DNA of 64,000 bases from Opisthorchis felineus. Taxonomy: Eukaryota; Platyhelminthes; Trematoda; Opisthorchiida; Opisthorchiidae. Made by a program: the position numbers and the translations under genes. The notes beneath the pieces were generated by a model. The model made no database searches and was not told the origin of the DNA. It saw only the letters and a list, made by a program, of their open reading frames with translations. Location of the stretch: assembly GCA_004794785.1 (NCBI GenBank), contig SJOL01006430.1:186001-250000 (forward strand), read 5' to 3'. Shown here one piece after another: positions 35,126 through 45,124 of this stretch (within the stretch, counting starts at the first letter, position 1; each line of letters begins with the position of its first letter).

Positions 35126-35721
35126 CACTCTAGCTTTTTATATCGTCAATAGAAAAGTCACAAAGAAATACACCGGAGTTCACGCTTTATATTTAAAATA
35201 AAAAGTTAGGGCATAGTTTTGATCAAATTGTCAGTGGCTTGGACTTCATAACTCTGCCACCAAGTCAGCTGACTGCCTTTTGCGCCTCAAAAGTTGTCAG
35301 AATGTATGCTTCTTGCCATGACATTCTAGACGTTTCCAATGAGGTAGACATTCAGGTGATAGGTTAGTCTATAGGACAATCTAATGTGATGAAACAGAAC
35401 GCATAAATTCGTTCAGAAAACCTTTTTTATGGAAGCATCTTAACATTGAAACAACGTGTAATTCTACAAGGATCCCGGATATCTACCACAGAATGAAGGA
35501 GCCGAGAGCGGTTCCAGGATCTGCCTCACCACTAAAGTTCGCAGTCCAGGCTATCACAGAGTTGACGCTGTAAGTGGACCATCCGAAAACTTAGCTTTCT
35601 TTCCGCCGGTAGTGCCGATAGCAAATAGGTTACGGGAGTCATAAGGCTAGAATTTTTCTCGTCGAAAAGTTCATATGTACCCACTTTCCGGCCCAGATTT
35701 GCATTTTTCTCGGAATTCAAC

Positions 35722-36218
35722 TTGAGTCGAACAGAGGTGGTCCCATCATCTCTATTTATTGTCCAGTGTCAGAGTTCTCGTATTGATAGACGAGCACGTG
35801 GATTATCAATTTTAGCAGACAATGTGGGTAAACTGACGCTGGAGTGTACAGAGATGAAGAAAGGAGACAGGGATAGGGTATGGACAGCGAATATTAATGA
35901 TATTGTCACACGACTGGATGTTTGGATTGGATATACCATCAAACCGAAAAGGTGGAGTAGAGTGCGTCGTTGTTGGAGTCTGCTGACACAGACATTCAGA
36001 ATTTGGTGGTCTTTAAGAACAAATACACTGGGCATCTGACTCGAACCAACCTCAGCACTCTCATCTTTGCAGACTAACCGTTCAAACGGCAGTTGTTTGC
36101 CGAAATCTGCTCTATCCTGCTGAGTCAGACAGTGCACAGAGAAATGACCTGGTGCTATTATCCTGATGCAATCACTGTCTGAGTGGTAACTTGGCGTAAG
36201 GCTATAGCGATACCCCAT
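35722..36218. CDS. Overlapping open frames on both strands, unresolved
   Basis: Plus strand: an acceptor (ctatttattgtccag) opens CQSSRIDRRARGLSILADNV and LTLECTEMKKGDRDR to a donor AGG|gtatgg near 35878. Minus strand: an overlapping 149-codon frame (35769-36218) reads HFSVHCLTQQDRADFGKQL and PSVFVLKDHQILNVCVSRLQ. The minus-strand frame is the longest host-like ORF of the window, but length alone does not decide at this base composition. One may be an exon or an old transposon fragment; no family was recognised. Confidence 0.25.
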
Positions 36219-36796
36219 GTGGGGTTCATCACGTAAGCCTCACCACCGGGATTCAACCAGACCACTTACCCTGCTTCAAGACTCATTCACAGGTCATTCA
36301 AATCCCATGTTCACACCAGTTAGTCATGAATATGTCATAAATTGAAAAAGTATGTTTACTCGTTGAAGTGAGGACTTCTGGTGGTCTTATGAAGATAGGT
36401 AGACAGGAGGGCATCTAGTGAACTATGAACGTTGGTGTTGCCTGTCTGCGGAATAAATACATCTATGAAAAAAGTACATTTCACCAAAAACTAGGATTCG
36501 TTGTATCGTAGAACTGAGGAAGTGTTTCTTCATGCATTTACTGTCATAAGTATAAAACTATCCATACAAGCTGTTGGCAAAAGGTAATACCGAGAAAGTG
36601 TTCGCTCACGGTGGCTGCAAATCAATGGAGGTTAATCTGCTTGGATCGTTTGAGTACACACCAATGCCTGGCATTCTGCTACGGGAATCAAAATGAGAGG
36701 GGTTTTAAATGAATGCCTACAGTAACCCATATTTAACCAGTCTACTCGAATCAATTCTTCCAAAATTTAATTGGGAAACAAACCTTATTTTGTTTG

Positions 36797-36836
36797 ATTA
36801 TTAGTATCCTTTTTAGTATTGGTATTAGTATTAGTA
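36797..36836. repeat. Short hexanucleotide repeat (TTAGTA-like)
   Basis: ttagtatc, tattggtattagtattagtatc: an imperfect 6-bp period over about 40 bp. Confidence 0.6.
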
Positions 36837-37284
36837 TCATTTTGTTCCCTGCGAAGCTCAGTCACGGTTATCGAAAAGTTGTGTTATAAAAAACTGCTGC
36901 TAAAGTCGTTTGGCCTTAACTATCAATTCACTTAAATGTCACGCATAGTGCATAACCTATTTGATCTGAATGTGGTGCGGATATTCGAAAACAAACATCG
37001 CTTGTAAAAAAGATTACATCTATTAGGGCAAATGTGTATTTTGCGTCACGTGTACTTATCCCGCCTCTGCAAGTATAGCCCTCCCTGAAGGGTCCACACC
37101 TGCTGGACCTTCATCAAATGTTGCCCGATAGCTGTATTACGGAATTTCATCTGAAGTACCATGCAAAGAGACATACTGGGTTGGAAAGACCCGATTTCTG
37201 GAAGTGATAGCCCTCTATGATGATGTTCGACAATGGGGGATCTAGTAAACTGAACTTACACTATTTTTTGAAAGATACTCTCAT

Positions 37285-37557
37285 ATATACACGAATTTGG
37301 TTTTGACAGGAGACTCAGTTGAAACGGACCGTCATAAACGAGAGATTCAGCTGCATTCAGTTTAGCCTCCTGTCAAAACCAAACTGGTTAGCAAATGAGT
37401 GTATTTTCGAATTTCGTGTGGTTTCGGTTCAGGTATAACATAAGGTTGACTGAGGGGAAACTCGAGGACTGTGCCTACCTGATGAGCTCGGGGAAGGGCG
37501 AAACCAGTAGGGGGCTGTCAAAGAGTTTTCAGCAATATTACGAGTAGTGTATTGCGT
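37285..37557 (+). repeat. Hammerhead-repeat copy with fold-back start
   Basis: Begins with an opposite-sense middle piece (gaatttggttttgacagg, to about 37320), turns, and then runs in the plus sense through the middle, the ribozyme and the conserved end (gagttttcagcaatattacg, gtgtattgcgtcc). Confidence 0.85.
37473..37515 (+). ncRNA. Hammerhead ribozyme, core intact
   Basis: CUGAUGA at 37479-37485 and GAAA at 37500-37503 are intact. Stem II is GCUC/GGGC (one G-U pair). Stem I keeps 5 of 6 pairs (one A-G mismatch). Stem III shrinks to A-U plus one C-G pair, and the cleavage base is A instead of C, which the family tolerates. Likely weak or dimer-dependent activity. Confidence 0.6.
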
Positions 37558-37891
37558 CCAGACTCTAACTTACACTTGTTCTTGAATGCTTAAATACTGC
37601 TGGGTTTCTAGCTTGGATAGCAGCGGTACTTGAGGAAGTGTGACCAGCAACAGAGATCCTACTGTTTGCTTCATACGGTCGTAGTGGTCGATTCATCCTA
37701 ATGGAACACAATTGATGAATAATTGTCTCTATTCACAGTCTTCCTTAGAGCTCAGTAGACAGCAATAAACATTTGCGTTTATTGATCAAAGCACGGAACC
37801 CGCTTTTGTCCACTCCACATTGTTACTATATACGTACATCTGAAAAGTCCAGTAGGCAGGATATTGGTACCCTGAATTAGACCTAACACAG

Positions 37892-37973
37892 ACCAGTGAG
37901 AACACTTCGCATAACAGCCATTACGAGAGTTATCAACCAGAAGTCCAGTGATGATGGACTGGTGATCTACCAG
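37892..37973 (+). CDS. Exon-like block 1 of the plus-strand candidate locus
   Basis: Acceptor gacctaacacag (with a branch-like ctaac) and donor CAG|gtgcag bound 82 nt: one leading base plus 27 codons (RITAITRVINQKSSDDGLVI, then YQ). It ends in phase 0, as the next block (38083-38127) requires. An overlapping minus-strand ORF (37779-38057) is the competing reading. No family was recognised. Confidence 0.35.
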
Positions 37974-38082
37974 GTGCAGTAGTTCATGTAGTTCCAGGAA
38001 GCCTCCTTTGAAAATTTCACCCATTACAGTTAACCCAAACGATTTATTGAGATGCACAGTCGACCCCCGTCATAAGCCGCAG

Positions 38083-38127
38083 GTGACATTTGATTTATCC
38101 GCACAGATCCGTTCAGGACCACTTACG
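38083..38127 (+). CDS. Exon-like block 2 of the plus-strand candidate locus
   Basis: 45 nt, 15 codons (VTFDLSAQIRSGPLT), acceptor cataagccgcag, donor ACG|gtttga. It joins block 1 in phase, giving alternating strand-like residues (LVIYQ-VTFDLSAQI). Its phase-0 end does not fit the two leading bases of block 3, so one of the two borders is wrong or an exon is missed. Confidence 0.3.
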
Positions 38128-38184
38128 GTTTGATGTGAATAAACAGTTTTGCAAAAGTACCGAATGCTACCGCGTTTTGATCAG

Positions 38185-38310
38185 CTGTTCAATATGAGCC
38201 TATTAACATTTTGGACTCTCCAGCCTTTCTTGGTGTTATGCTCACCCACAATGGATCTGTGATTTGCCAGTGCGTACATCAACAAACATCACATAGGTTG
38301 GATGCTCTCA
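38185..38310 (+). CDS. Exon-like block 3 of the plus-strand candidate locus
   Basis: 126 nt: two leading bases, 41 codons and one base. It reads VQYEPINILDSPAFLGVMLT, then HNGSVICQCVHQQ, and ends at donor CTCA|gtagaa. The leftover base plus the two leading bases of block 4 form an asparagine codon, so the join is in phase. The intron that follows (38311-38706) contains a hammerhead-repeat copy beginning within about 15 bp of the donor. Confidence 0.4.
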
Positions 38311-38324
38311 GTAGAATGGATGCT

Positions 38325-38452
38325 TCAAGTAGAACATAAGGTTGACGGAAACTCGGGGACTGCGCCTAACTGATGAGCCCCAGGAAGAGCGAAACTGGTT
38401 GTGGGCTGTCCACGAGTTTTCAGCAACCTTGTGAGTAGTTTATTTTGTGAAA
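38325..38452 (+). repeat. Hammerhead-repeat copy inside a candidate intron
   Basis: Plus-sense end of the unit (caagtagaacataaggttgac to gcaaccttgtgagtagtt), including a ribozyme. It lies between exon-like blocks 3 and 4. Confidence 0.9.
38364..38406 (+). ncRNA. Hammerhead ribozyme, core boxes intact
   Basis: CUGAUGA 38370-38376 and GAAA 38391-38394 are intact. Stem II GCCC/GAGC has one C-A mismatch. The stem I pair next to the core is A-G. Stem III is A-U plus C-G, and the cleavage base is U. Probably impaired. Confidence 0.5.
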
Positions 38453-38706
38453 ATTAGTTTCAATTACACGTGCTACGTGCATGAGGGAGAATTTCGTCTC
38501 CTCAAACATGCTTTTGTCGACGGTTGGTCAGGGTGTTTTTCATGAAAAGCAATTTTGGCACAACAATGCTCTTCCGATTTTTACCACTCACAATAGTGTC
38601 ACATAGTCCTGGCTCAGATGTTTTCTCCGAACACCGGAATCGATCGAAGTGAAGCTTCATTGTGCTTTCCTCCATCTTCTTACACTTTACCGGATGCTCA
38701 TTCCAG

Positions 38707-38829
38707 ATTTGGTGATCGAATCAATATGTACGCCTGAACGGTGTTTGAAAGAGAACTGTACAAAACTTAAGGCACTCCGCTCAAACATAGCATTTCTTGC
38801 TGCTCAGCGCAAACGTTTCGTCCGAAGGG
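38707..38829 (+). CDS. Exon-like block 4 of the plus-strand candidate locus
   Basis: Acceptor ggatgctcattccag and donor AGGG|gttgag bound 123 nt: two leading bases, 40 codons and one base. It reads VIESICTPERCLKENCTKLK, then IAFLAAQRKRFVRR. The leftover G joins AA of block 5 to give glutamate, so the joint reads RR-E-LDAR in frame. A 14-nt match to the palindrome repeat (38809-38822) lies inside it without flanking similarity; I treat it as chance. No family was recognised. Confidence 0.45.
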
Positions 38830-39215
38830 GTTGAGTTGGGTTTTGCTGATTTGCATAAACTCATCAAGGCCTCCATGTAACTGTGATTAGACATGTGCAT
38901 GAACGCACACTCACCGGTACGTCAACATCCTAAGTGACCTTCCTTTCCAATTGGATTGTTTTTTATTTGTGAAGTTTTGTTATTGTCCATTCGTGTACTT
39001 CCAGTTCTAAGATCTAATCAAAATGCATCAACGTTTCTTGTCTTTCGGAAGAGGTCATTGGCAGACTACAGCAAATGCATAAAAAACGGCATTTTCGGTA
39101 CTGCTCGTTGCACCTGACCTCCTTGAAGCAGGTAATGTTCATAGGTTATAGTGAACTCAACCTCAACAGACAAGATTTAACACCCAACTTTAGTTAGTTT
39201 GCATATGCTACTTAG

Positions 39216-39304
39216 AACTGGATGCTCGTCTCCGTTTTTGGGTGCTGTATGATGGTTGCTTCCCCAATGGCCTGCGAAATGGCCCGCCAGACCTATTCCT
39301 CCAG
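39216..39304 (+). CDS. Exon-like block 5 of the plus-strand candidate locus
   Basis: Acceptor catatgctacttag, donor CAG|gtctac. It is 89 nt: two leading bases plus 29 codons (LDARLRFWVLYDGCFPNGLR, then NGPPDLFLQ). The phase fits blocks 4 and 6. The frame stays open past the donor (VYIDFKRLHAASHSTPQELG, then an acidic ESDSDE) to a stop near 39411, so a longer exon is possible. Confidence 0.45.
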
Positions 39305-39736
39305 GTCTACATCGACTTCAAGAGATTGCATGCAGCGTCACATTCGACTCCGCAGGAACTAGGAGCGGTTCAACCCAGTGAATCTGACTCGGATGAGTTA
39401 CAGTTGATGTGATTTAAGATTGGTTAACTCTGCCCATCCACATTTTGTTTGCTCATGAGTAAACTGAAGTGTCCTTTCGGGCGCTCAAAAGGAGGAAAGA
39501 GACTTTTAAAGCACGTACGGGCTGGAATTAAGGTTAATTTGTCTTTTTAAGCATGCATTAGAGATAGCGAAACCCATCGTCGGTTTCATCCCATGTGCTT
39601 GAGTTCGATTAGTGGAATATTTCCAAGCTATCCGATAGCTGTAGACTCATTCACAACGATCTGTAAAAATTGGGATTGCTGTAACACTGGTGTGACAAAA
39701 CCATTTTGACCAAACCAATTCCCCGGTGTTTTTCAG

Positions 39737-39970
39737 TGTATGCTAGTTGTTCACTATGTGAGCACTCACCTGAGTTCCGCTGATGCCAAGGCTGTTAACT
39801 ACAAACATAGTTTTGGCGCAACTCCTCTTAGTTCACTCTTGACGGAGGTTCCTCCGAGCCTTCATGATCATTGGATCGTTGGGCCGAAAATGAGTAAAAA
39901 CTCACTCAATCGTGCTGCTTCAGACCCGAGGGTCAGCAAGAAAGGTGGCAAGTCATCACAACATATAAAG
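39737..39970 (+). CDS. Exon-like block 6 of the plus-strand candidate locus, the longest
   Basis: A strong acceptor (ccggtgtttttcag) and donor AAG|gtgcga enclose 234 nt, exactly 78 codons: CMLVVHYVSTHLSSADAKAV, then PLSSLLTEVPPSLHDHWIVG and a basic, serine-rich end (KMSKNSLNRAASDPRVSKKG). Composition is that of a normal cytosolic protein with a flexible tail. Phase 0 at both ends agrees with block 5; block 7 needs another exon or border in between. No family was recognised. Confidence 0.5.
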
Positions 39971-40378
39971 GTGCGAGCAGAGTTGTGCTACTCTCTACTC
40001 CAAACCTGTTGCGATAGCACAAAATTACCGTAAAGTTAATGTGCTTTCAACTAACAGAGGAGTAGTGTAACTTGCGCGCGACTCTATAATGGTACCCATT
40101 CGTTTTGCATACCTTCTCCAAAGGTGCTATGTTTTGACGCCATTCCCAACTGATACACCTTCAGCTCTGAATTTTCCCATTGATCTTTTAAGGAAACTAC
40201 GCTGATAGGTGCAAAATGGTTTTATTAGTTAGCTGTCCCATAAAATTGACATGAGGATTATTAAGTTAAGGGGGCTGTTAATTGCTGATATCACTCGATC
40301 TCATAACGACAATGTTCGAAAATGGAGGGTCCCCGTATGACAAATTTGACCTAGTAAACTTTTGATTTTTCTTCTCAG

Positions 40379-40500
40379 TTTACAGTGAACATTCACCAGC
40401 GTACACGGAATCTTCGAAACTACCCGGAACAACGAACTTCCGAGCAGTTTCAGCTAGTTTTCAACCAGGGACGAAGTCAGCTAACCTTTATAAAGATACC
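40379..40500 (+). CDS. Exon-like block 7 of the plus-strand candidate locus
   Basis: After a pyrimidine-rich acceptor (gatttttcttctcag), two leading bases and 40 codons: YSEHSPAYTESSKLPGTTNF, then RAVSASFQPGTKSANLYKDT, a low-complexity serine/threonine linker. It ends at ACC|gtaaat. A 56-nt intron separates it from block 8, and the phases agree. The join back to block 6 does not fit without an extra exon. Confidence 0.4.
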
Positions 40501-40556
40501 GTAAATGAGTTTTTCCCCGTCTAGTGCTTGAAACATGACAAAACTCCACTTAACAG

Positions 40557-40624
40557 CGAAGTGAAGATGCAAAGAAGTTGTACAGTATTTTCACCCAAGT
40601 TCTCCCTGTTTTTGTCCGTCATTG
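40557..40624 (+). CDS. Exon-like block 8 of the plus-strand candidate locus
   Basis: Acceptor actccacttaacag, donor ATTG|gttttt; 22 codons and two bases (RSEDAKKLYSIFTQVLPVFV). The two bases plus the first base of block 9 make a cysteine codon, so a direct join is in phase. Confidence 0.4.
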
Positions 40625-40874
40625 GTTTTTTTAGCCGGTTTTTCCACCCGTTAACCTGCGGTTATTATTTGCACACTATAGCATGCCCTCGACAGCCCAA
40701 TTGCTGAAGTCCTCGGCTTCATTGTCTGCATGGAGCAAGGAGAACACGAAGCCCTGAAGGCATGATGTTCTTCCGTACGTTAACAGTGACCGGTCAATCC
40801 CTTTATCTTATGGGAAACACCTGGACGTGCACGGATGCACACTCGGAAAGATTTTGAAGATACCACTTGTGCAG

Positions 40875-40962
40875 AATGCCCATAAAACTCTGTGTGCGGC
40901 CGGTCATGCCCCTGAGGGCAGTCAACCGCAATGAAGTAGTGGAGTTACCGTCTTCTTTAGAG
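40875..40962 (+). CDS. Alternative exon-like block between 8 and 9
   Basis: Acceptor taccacttgtgcag and a good donor GAG|gtaaat bound one leading base plus 29 codons (VMPLRAVNRNEVVELPSSLE). Joined to block 8 it would create a stop, and it does not match the phase of block 9. It is either an alternative exon, an exon with another partner, or chance. Confidence 0.25.
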
Positions 40963-41040
40963 GTAAATCACAGCTACTTTAGTGTGTCCGTCACCACCCC
41001 TGGTGGTCTTTTTAATCAACACATCTATCCTATTTTTCAG

Positions 41041-41250
41041 TTACCCCATCAAACTAGGCGAATGGTCCGCTTCTTATTTGGAACAGGTCATCTGCAAGTT
41101 CCATTCTAGGACAGTTCAAACAATGAAGGCAGGCATGGTGAAATATCAGCTTATGATAGTCAGGTCAGCATTGTTCCGGGAAATTTTACAGTATCGTGGG
41201 CTTATCTCTGAAATCTCACAAAGCTGCACGAAAGCGAACGGTGTTCTGTG
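41041..41250 (+). CDS. Exon-like block 9 of the plus-strand candidate locus
   Basis: A strong acceptor (catctatcctatttttcag) and a strong donor TGTG|gtaaac enclose 210 nt: one leading base, 69 codons and two bases. It reads YPIKLGEWSASYLEQVICKF, then MVKYQLMIVRSALFREILQY and GLISEISQSCTKANG, a helical pattern. The intron that follows contains a reverse-oriented RTE-like tail (41308-41870) and a hammerhead repeat. Confidence 0.5.
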
Positions 41251-41307
41251 GTAAACTTAGGGAGCTGATGATACTACCATTCAGTGTTTTGAACAGTGCG
41301 CTGGTAT

Positions 41308-41870
41308 CTCGTCATCATCATCATCATCATCGACAGTATGACATCAGTGCTCAACACTGATGCTTCGCTGCCGTACAACCAGGAATTATTTGAAAGCCTT
41401 ATTGTGAAGAAAAGATAGAGGTGGATGGGATAATTGGCTTAGTGTTAGCTTACTACAATCATTCCGAGGTGCCTGCACTTTCACCTACTCATTCAGGTAA
41501 TCTGGATATAAGCTGACAACAAGAACGCCACTGACATTGGTTGGCAGGCATATCTTGCAGCGTCTCCAACCAGGGGCAGTGAGGACAACGCGGTCCCCAC
41601 CCTGGGAGGCAAGTAGCACCGAAAGCACCCAAACGTTTCGTAATCTCTTTCAAATCCCTCTGTCAGGTCAAGGGTTGGCCACCTTTCTGCTTCCGCCACT
41701 CTGAATTGGGTATGGACAACAGCACTGTCTTCGGCAAGCGATGGTTCGACATGCGCAATACATGGCCTAACCAACGCAGCTTCTGGTGCTGGGCACATTC
41801 TTCAATGGAATTCTCCGTTGCAAAACAAAGAACTCTCTTCCTTATTACCTCGCTACGGGTTCGCACTGGT
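41308..41870 (-). mobile_element. RTE-like non-LTR retroposon 3' tail, copy 1
   Basis: The minus strand encodes the typical tail downstream of a reverse transcriptase: EVIRKRVLCFATENSIEECA, HQKLRWLGHVLRMSNHRLP, NSEWRKQKGGQPLT. The next frame continues to about 41490. A shared 3' UTR follows, with a terminal (GAT)n run at 41313-41333, a common 3' end for RTE-type elements. 5' truncated, frameshifted and non-functional. The clade is assigned from memory of the tail sequence, so RTE versus a related clade is open. Confidence 0.7.
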
Positions 41871-42071
41871 ATCTAATGAAAAAGTATTTAATAATGGCCC
41901 TAGATAACGGCACTGTTACTCTGTTACTGGTGGCACCGACTAGAAATGAAAGTTATCGCTATTTGTTCTCGTCACGTATTGTCGCGAATTGTATTCACGG
42001 ACGCACACCGTCTGCGCATCCAAACACACCGCTTTTGTGTGCTCGTGAGATAACGAGTTAAAACTCCAAAC

Positions 42072-42180
42072 TCGCCCATTCACATGATAGTTTGATTTTA
42101 ACGGTTAACTCAACTGGACCTAGCTGAATCTCTCGTTTCTGATGTTTTCAGCAACCCTATGAGTAGTGTGATACGTTCAG
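42072..42180. repeat. Hammerhead-repeat fragment, inverted join
   Basis: Minus-sense middle piece (agctgaatctctcgtttctg) joined to the plus-sense end (ttttcagcaaccctatgagt, agtgtgatacg). No ribozyme. Confidence 0.8.
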
Positions 42181-42816
42181 AGATGAGGCATCGTCGGATT
42201 GTGAAGCCAGCATGCTCCTCCGACGACAGTAGACACCGACACGAGTTGTGGGCAATAATGAGCAACAATGACTGAATTCTACGTGAAGCCGTAGTCGGAT
42301 CTTGAAAAGCTCTCGTGGACAGGACTTATTAAGTAGGCACATCGGAATCGGATATGTTCCCCTTCGGTTAGCGGCTCTATGCTGTTGATCGTTTTGTCTC
42401 TAAGGTAGGGTTACAAGTCTCATGCATTCTGGTTCTACTATGCCAAAATTAAAATTCTTCTTTTGTCACCCGTTTTTTGAGGATCACAATTTAAAAGTCG
42501 GATATTCTGTGCCACGTAGAGTAAAGGAACTGCCGTGTAGTTACCAGTAGAACATCTGCGTTCCCACGCTCTACCGAAATCCACACTTGAAATGAATCAA
42601 CCCTGGAACCATCACACACAGCTGTGAAAAATATCATGGCATTTCATTTTGTTCGTCTGATTATTATCAAATACATCCATAGCGTATACTTCGTGCTGTT
42701 CAGCTCTGAGAATACCACCTCTGACCGGTTGCAAATAAGTCTGAATACAGCTATTATCGATTGGCCCTGTGCATGCGAATGTAGCTGATAGATCTGAAAT
42801 TCTATGGACATTGTAG

Positions 42817-42932
42817 CTCGACAAGCTGAACCGCTGATACCACAACTGTTTATAGGCGAAGCCCATACATTCAGCTGCTCTAGACTAAACAGCCTGCTGA
42901 CACTAGCCGTGTTCTGGTTGTCGAACTGCACG
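42817..42932 (+). CDS. Exon-like block 10 of the plus-strand candidate locus
   Basis: Acceptor ctatggacattgtag, donor ACG|gttgta; two leading bases and 38 codons (RQAEPLIPQLFIGEAHTFSC, then LNSLLTLAVFWLSNCT). It ends in phase 0, as block 11 needs; its upstream partner was not found. Minus-strand ORFs (42612-42961) overlap and are the alternative. Confidence 0.3.
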
Positions 42933-43242
42933 GTTGTACAAATTCGCTGAAAAGCCCGCAATGCCCGAGGGGATAATATCAGTCAGTGATGGGCTATAGT
43001 CTACTAGATGGGGTGAGTACGTCAGTCTGGTTTGGATGGCTCCGCGAGTTGTGAATCTTCATTGGACATAGTTTCAGGACTCCTTTCTGCCATTCTGGTA
43101 ACAGTGAAAACGTGGGTGGCCGCTCCTATTTCGTAATTGAGTCAATGCTGACAAGGACTGATGTGAAAGCGGCGCCAGCATACTAAACGAATGCGGCATG
43201 TCATCAATTCACTAAACTATCCATATTGGTTTCGAATTATAG

Positions 43243-43725
43243 GATTCAGATGAGGACACCGTCGGTGGCTTACGAAGCAAAAGTTCTGCCAGTTTGGTTT
43301 CTCCTGATTTCTCGACTGCTCCTGCACAGCTGTGTATATTTGAAAACAAAACAAATACTTGGTTTAGACTTTACAGATCTGCCGAAAAAATACTACGGTA
43401 TTTGTGCGGAAACGTACAGACATATTATAGTTTGATGCTCTGTATGAATGAGTATGCCCTAAGAAAACTTCAATTTTATCAGTTTTCAGGAGGAGCCTTC
43501 AACTGCAATTCTGTCTCAAATGTGTGCTACAGGGCAACTTGCTCGAGATGTGTTGCAATGCTTAGGTTTGTTGGCGAACCCAGATGCTGCCAAAGTTGTA
43601 TACATCTGATTTGTGGCTTTTATTCTACTGAATTCGCATCTAAAATACAGTCAATGTTTGACAGCTTCGCTTACACGATAAATTTTACCAAAAATTCTAT
43701 CGGATCCCAACTGAAGCGAGAGTAG
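43243..43725 (+). CDS. Exon-like block 11, possibly the 3' end of the plus-strand candidate locus
   Basis: After acceptor ttcgaattatag the plus frame is open for 160 codons to a stop at 43723-43725. It begins DSDEDTVGGLRSKSSASLVS, an acidic and serine-rich start. Two readings exist: one long terminal exon with a cysteine-rich middle (NVCYRATCSRCVAM), or three exons. In the second, 43490-43594 (acceptor cagttttcag) is read in another frame (EEPSTAILSQMCATGQLARD, LQCLGLLANPDAAK), and the last exon starts at 43651 (SMFDSFAYTINFTKN). The three-exon reading has consistent phase 0 joins and introns of 76 and 56 nt, assuming donors AAC|gtacag and AAA|gttgta, both weak. Confidence 0.4.
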   Translation, partial: DSDEDTVGGLRSKSSASLVSPDFSTAPAQLCIFENKTNTWFRLYRSAEKILRYLCGNVQTYYSLMLCMNEYALRKLQFYQFSGGAFNCNSVSNVCYRATCSRCVAMLRFVGEPRCCQSCIHLICGFYSTEFASKIQSMFDSFAYTINFTKNSIGSQLKRE

Positions 43726-44936
43726 AGAACATCAAGTAACATCGATAAATCTTCACAACTTTTGGAAGCCTTCTTTTCGACATCTATTGCGTCATCTCAG
43801 GGTGGCTCCGTGACGACAGAGTAAAAGTTATTCCCGATTTATCGTGACATTGTGGAAAATTTCCATGTTTACGGTTTTACCATGTCAGCGTGAAACAACA
43901 GCGTTTTAGCCCTTCATTCATTGAATTTCTGAGTGAAATCTCAGATAATGACCCGCGTCGTATGCATTGTATTTTTTGATATCACCGTCCTGTAGCACCG
44001 CTACGAACAACTTACCTTCCGGACAGGAAATAAACGGTTTCTTGCAGTAGTCTTCAGAGGAAAATCACACCGCTGTTTGGGTCCAAGTCTACTAATGATT
44101 GATGTGTACTGCGTTCAGCCACTAATTGAATAACATACAGCATGTTTTGGAGTGTTTCGGATGGGAGGTACTCAATCCATTTCACTCTATTCAGTGATAG
44201 CAATGAGGTGAAAATCGCCTACGAAACGCATAACTATCAGAAAAGTGATTGTTTTGCATCCATCTGAGTGTTGATCCATAGAGAATAAGCGTTTTGACTA
44301 CATTTAATGAGAGGTTTCGATAGCACCGATGATTCATACTGCGGGAAAATGACCCACAAAATATGTTGTGTTAAAAATATTTCTTAGGTGAATGTTACTT
44401 ACGAAGGCTAAACATCCTGTCTACAAAGTGTAAAATAAGAATCGTGCAAAATGCCCGTATCTCCAAGGTCATTGTTACGTGGAGGTTTTTTTCACAAAGT
44501 GGTTTTCCTGCCTAATCGTATGGTCAGAATTGAAGGTAGTGTTTGCACTTAGCAAAACATCGAAATATTGTTAGTCTTGGTCCGTTTACTGGTAGTTATT
44601 CTGTCTACCCAAGTTGGCAGCTGTCTTGTAAGACAACTGTTAACCAAGACAAGCAGTGCAGGTATCAATGATTTTGACAGGATCGACTTGCTCCTTTTCC
44701 AAGCTAACAAATCATGTTATTTTTCCCATGTCTCGTTAGTAGCCTCAGAATGATCATTTAGTACTAATCAGCCCTTTGAAAGAAAACCGAAAGGCTCCCA
44801 GGACACCCGTCATTTTTCCATTTCTTCGAGATTCCTGTCGGGTGACCTCAAGATTATCATGGAAATCTTTCTGAAGTATGTCTTAACAGGAAGCAGTTCA
44901 GTGCAATAACTAGCTAATAGGTTTCAAACCATCGCT
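43726..44936. other. No gene or repeat recognised
   Basis: One short ORF (44568-44753). Confidence 0.5.
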
Positions 44937-45117
44937 TTTCGACAGCCCAAGATCAGTTGCTTCCTTCTGCTTCGGGCAAATCTGGTAGGTACGGTCCCCA
45001 AGTTTCTGTCAACCTCACGTTCTACTTGAACCTAAGTAGGACGGAATTCGCCAAATACCCTCATGGACTGTCAAAGTGTTTCCGGCAAACTTCTGAGTAG
45101 CGTGTTGCATCTAGACA
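44937..45117. repeat. Hammerhead-repeat copy, inverted join
   Basis: Minus-sense start including a badly decayed ribozyme, joined near 45062 to a plus-sense end (gtgtttccggcaaacttctg). Confidence 0.8.
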
Positions 45118-45124
45118 GTTAACT

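Noticed and set aside
35950..36060. B-box-like ggttcgagtc on the minus strand
   Set aside because: No A box and no cloverleaf; a single motif is expected by chance.
38809..38822. 14-nt match (gcaaacgtttcgtc) to the palindrome repeat inside exon-like block 4
   Set aside because: The flanks do not match and 14 nt is compatible with chance; it slightly weakens the exon call.
41308..41340. Repeated cat triplets considered as a CRISPR-like or regulatory array
   Set aside because: It is the (GAT)n terminal run of a retroposon; the genome is eukaryotic and there are no spacers.
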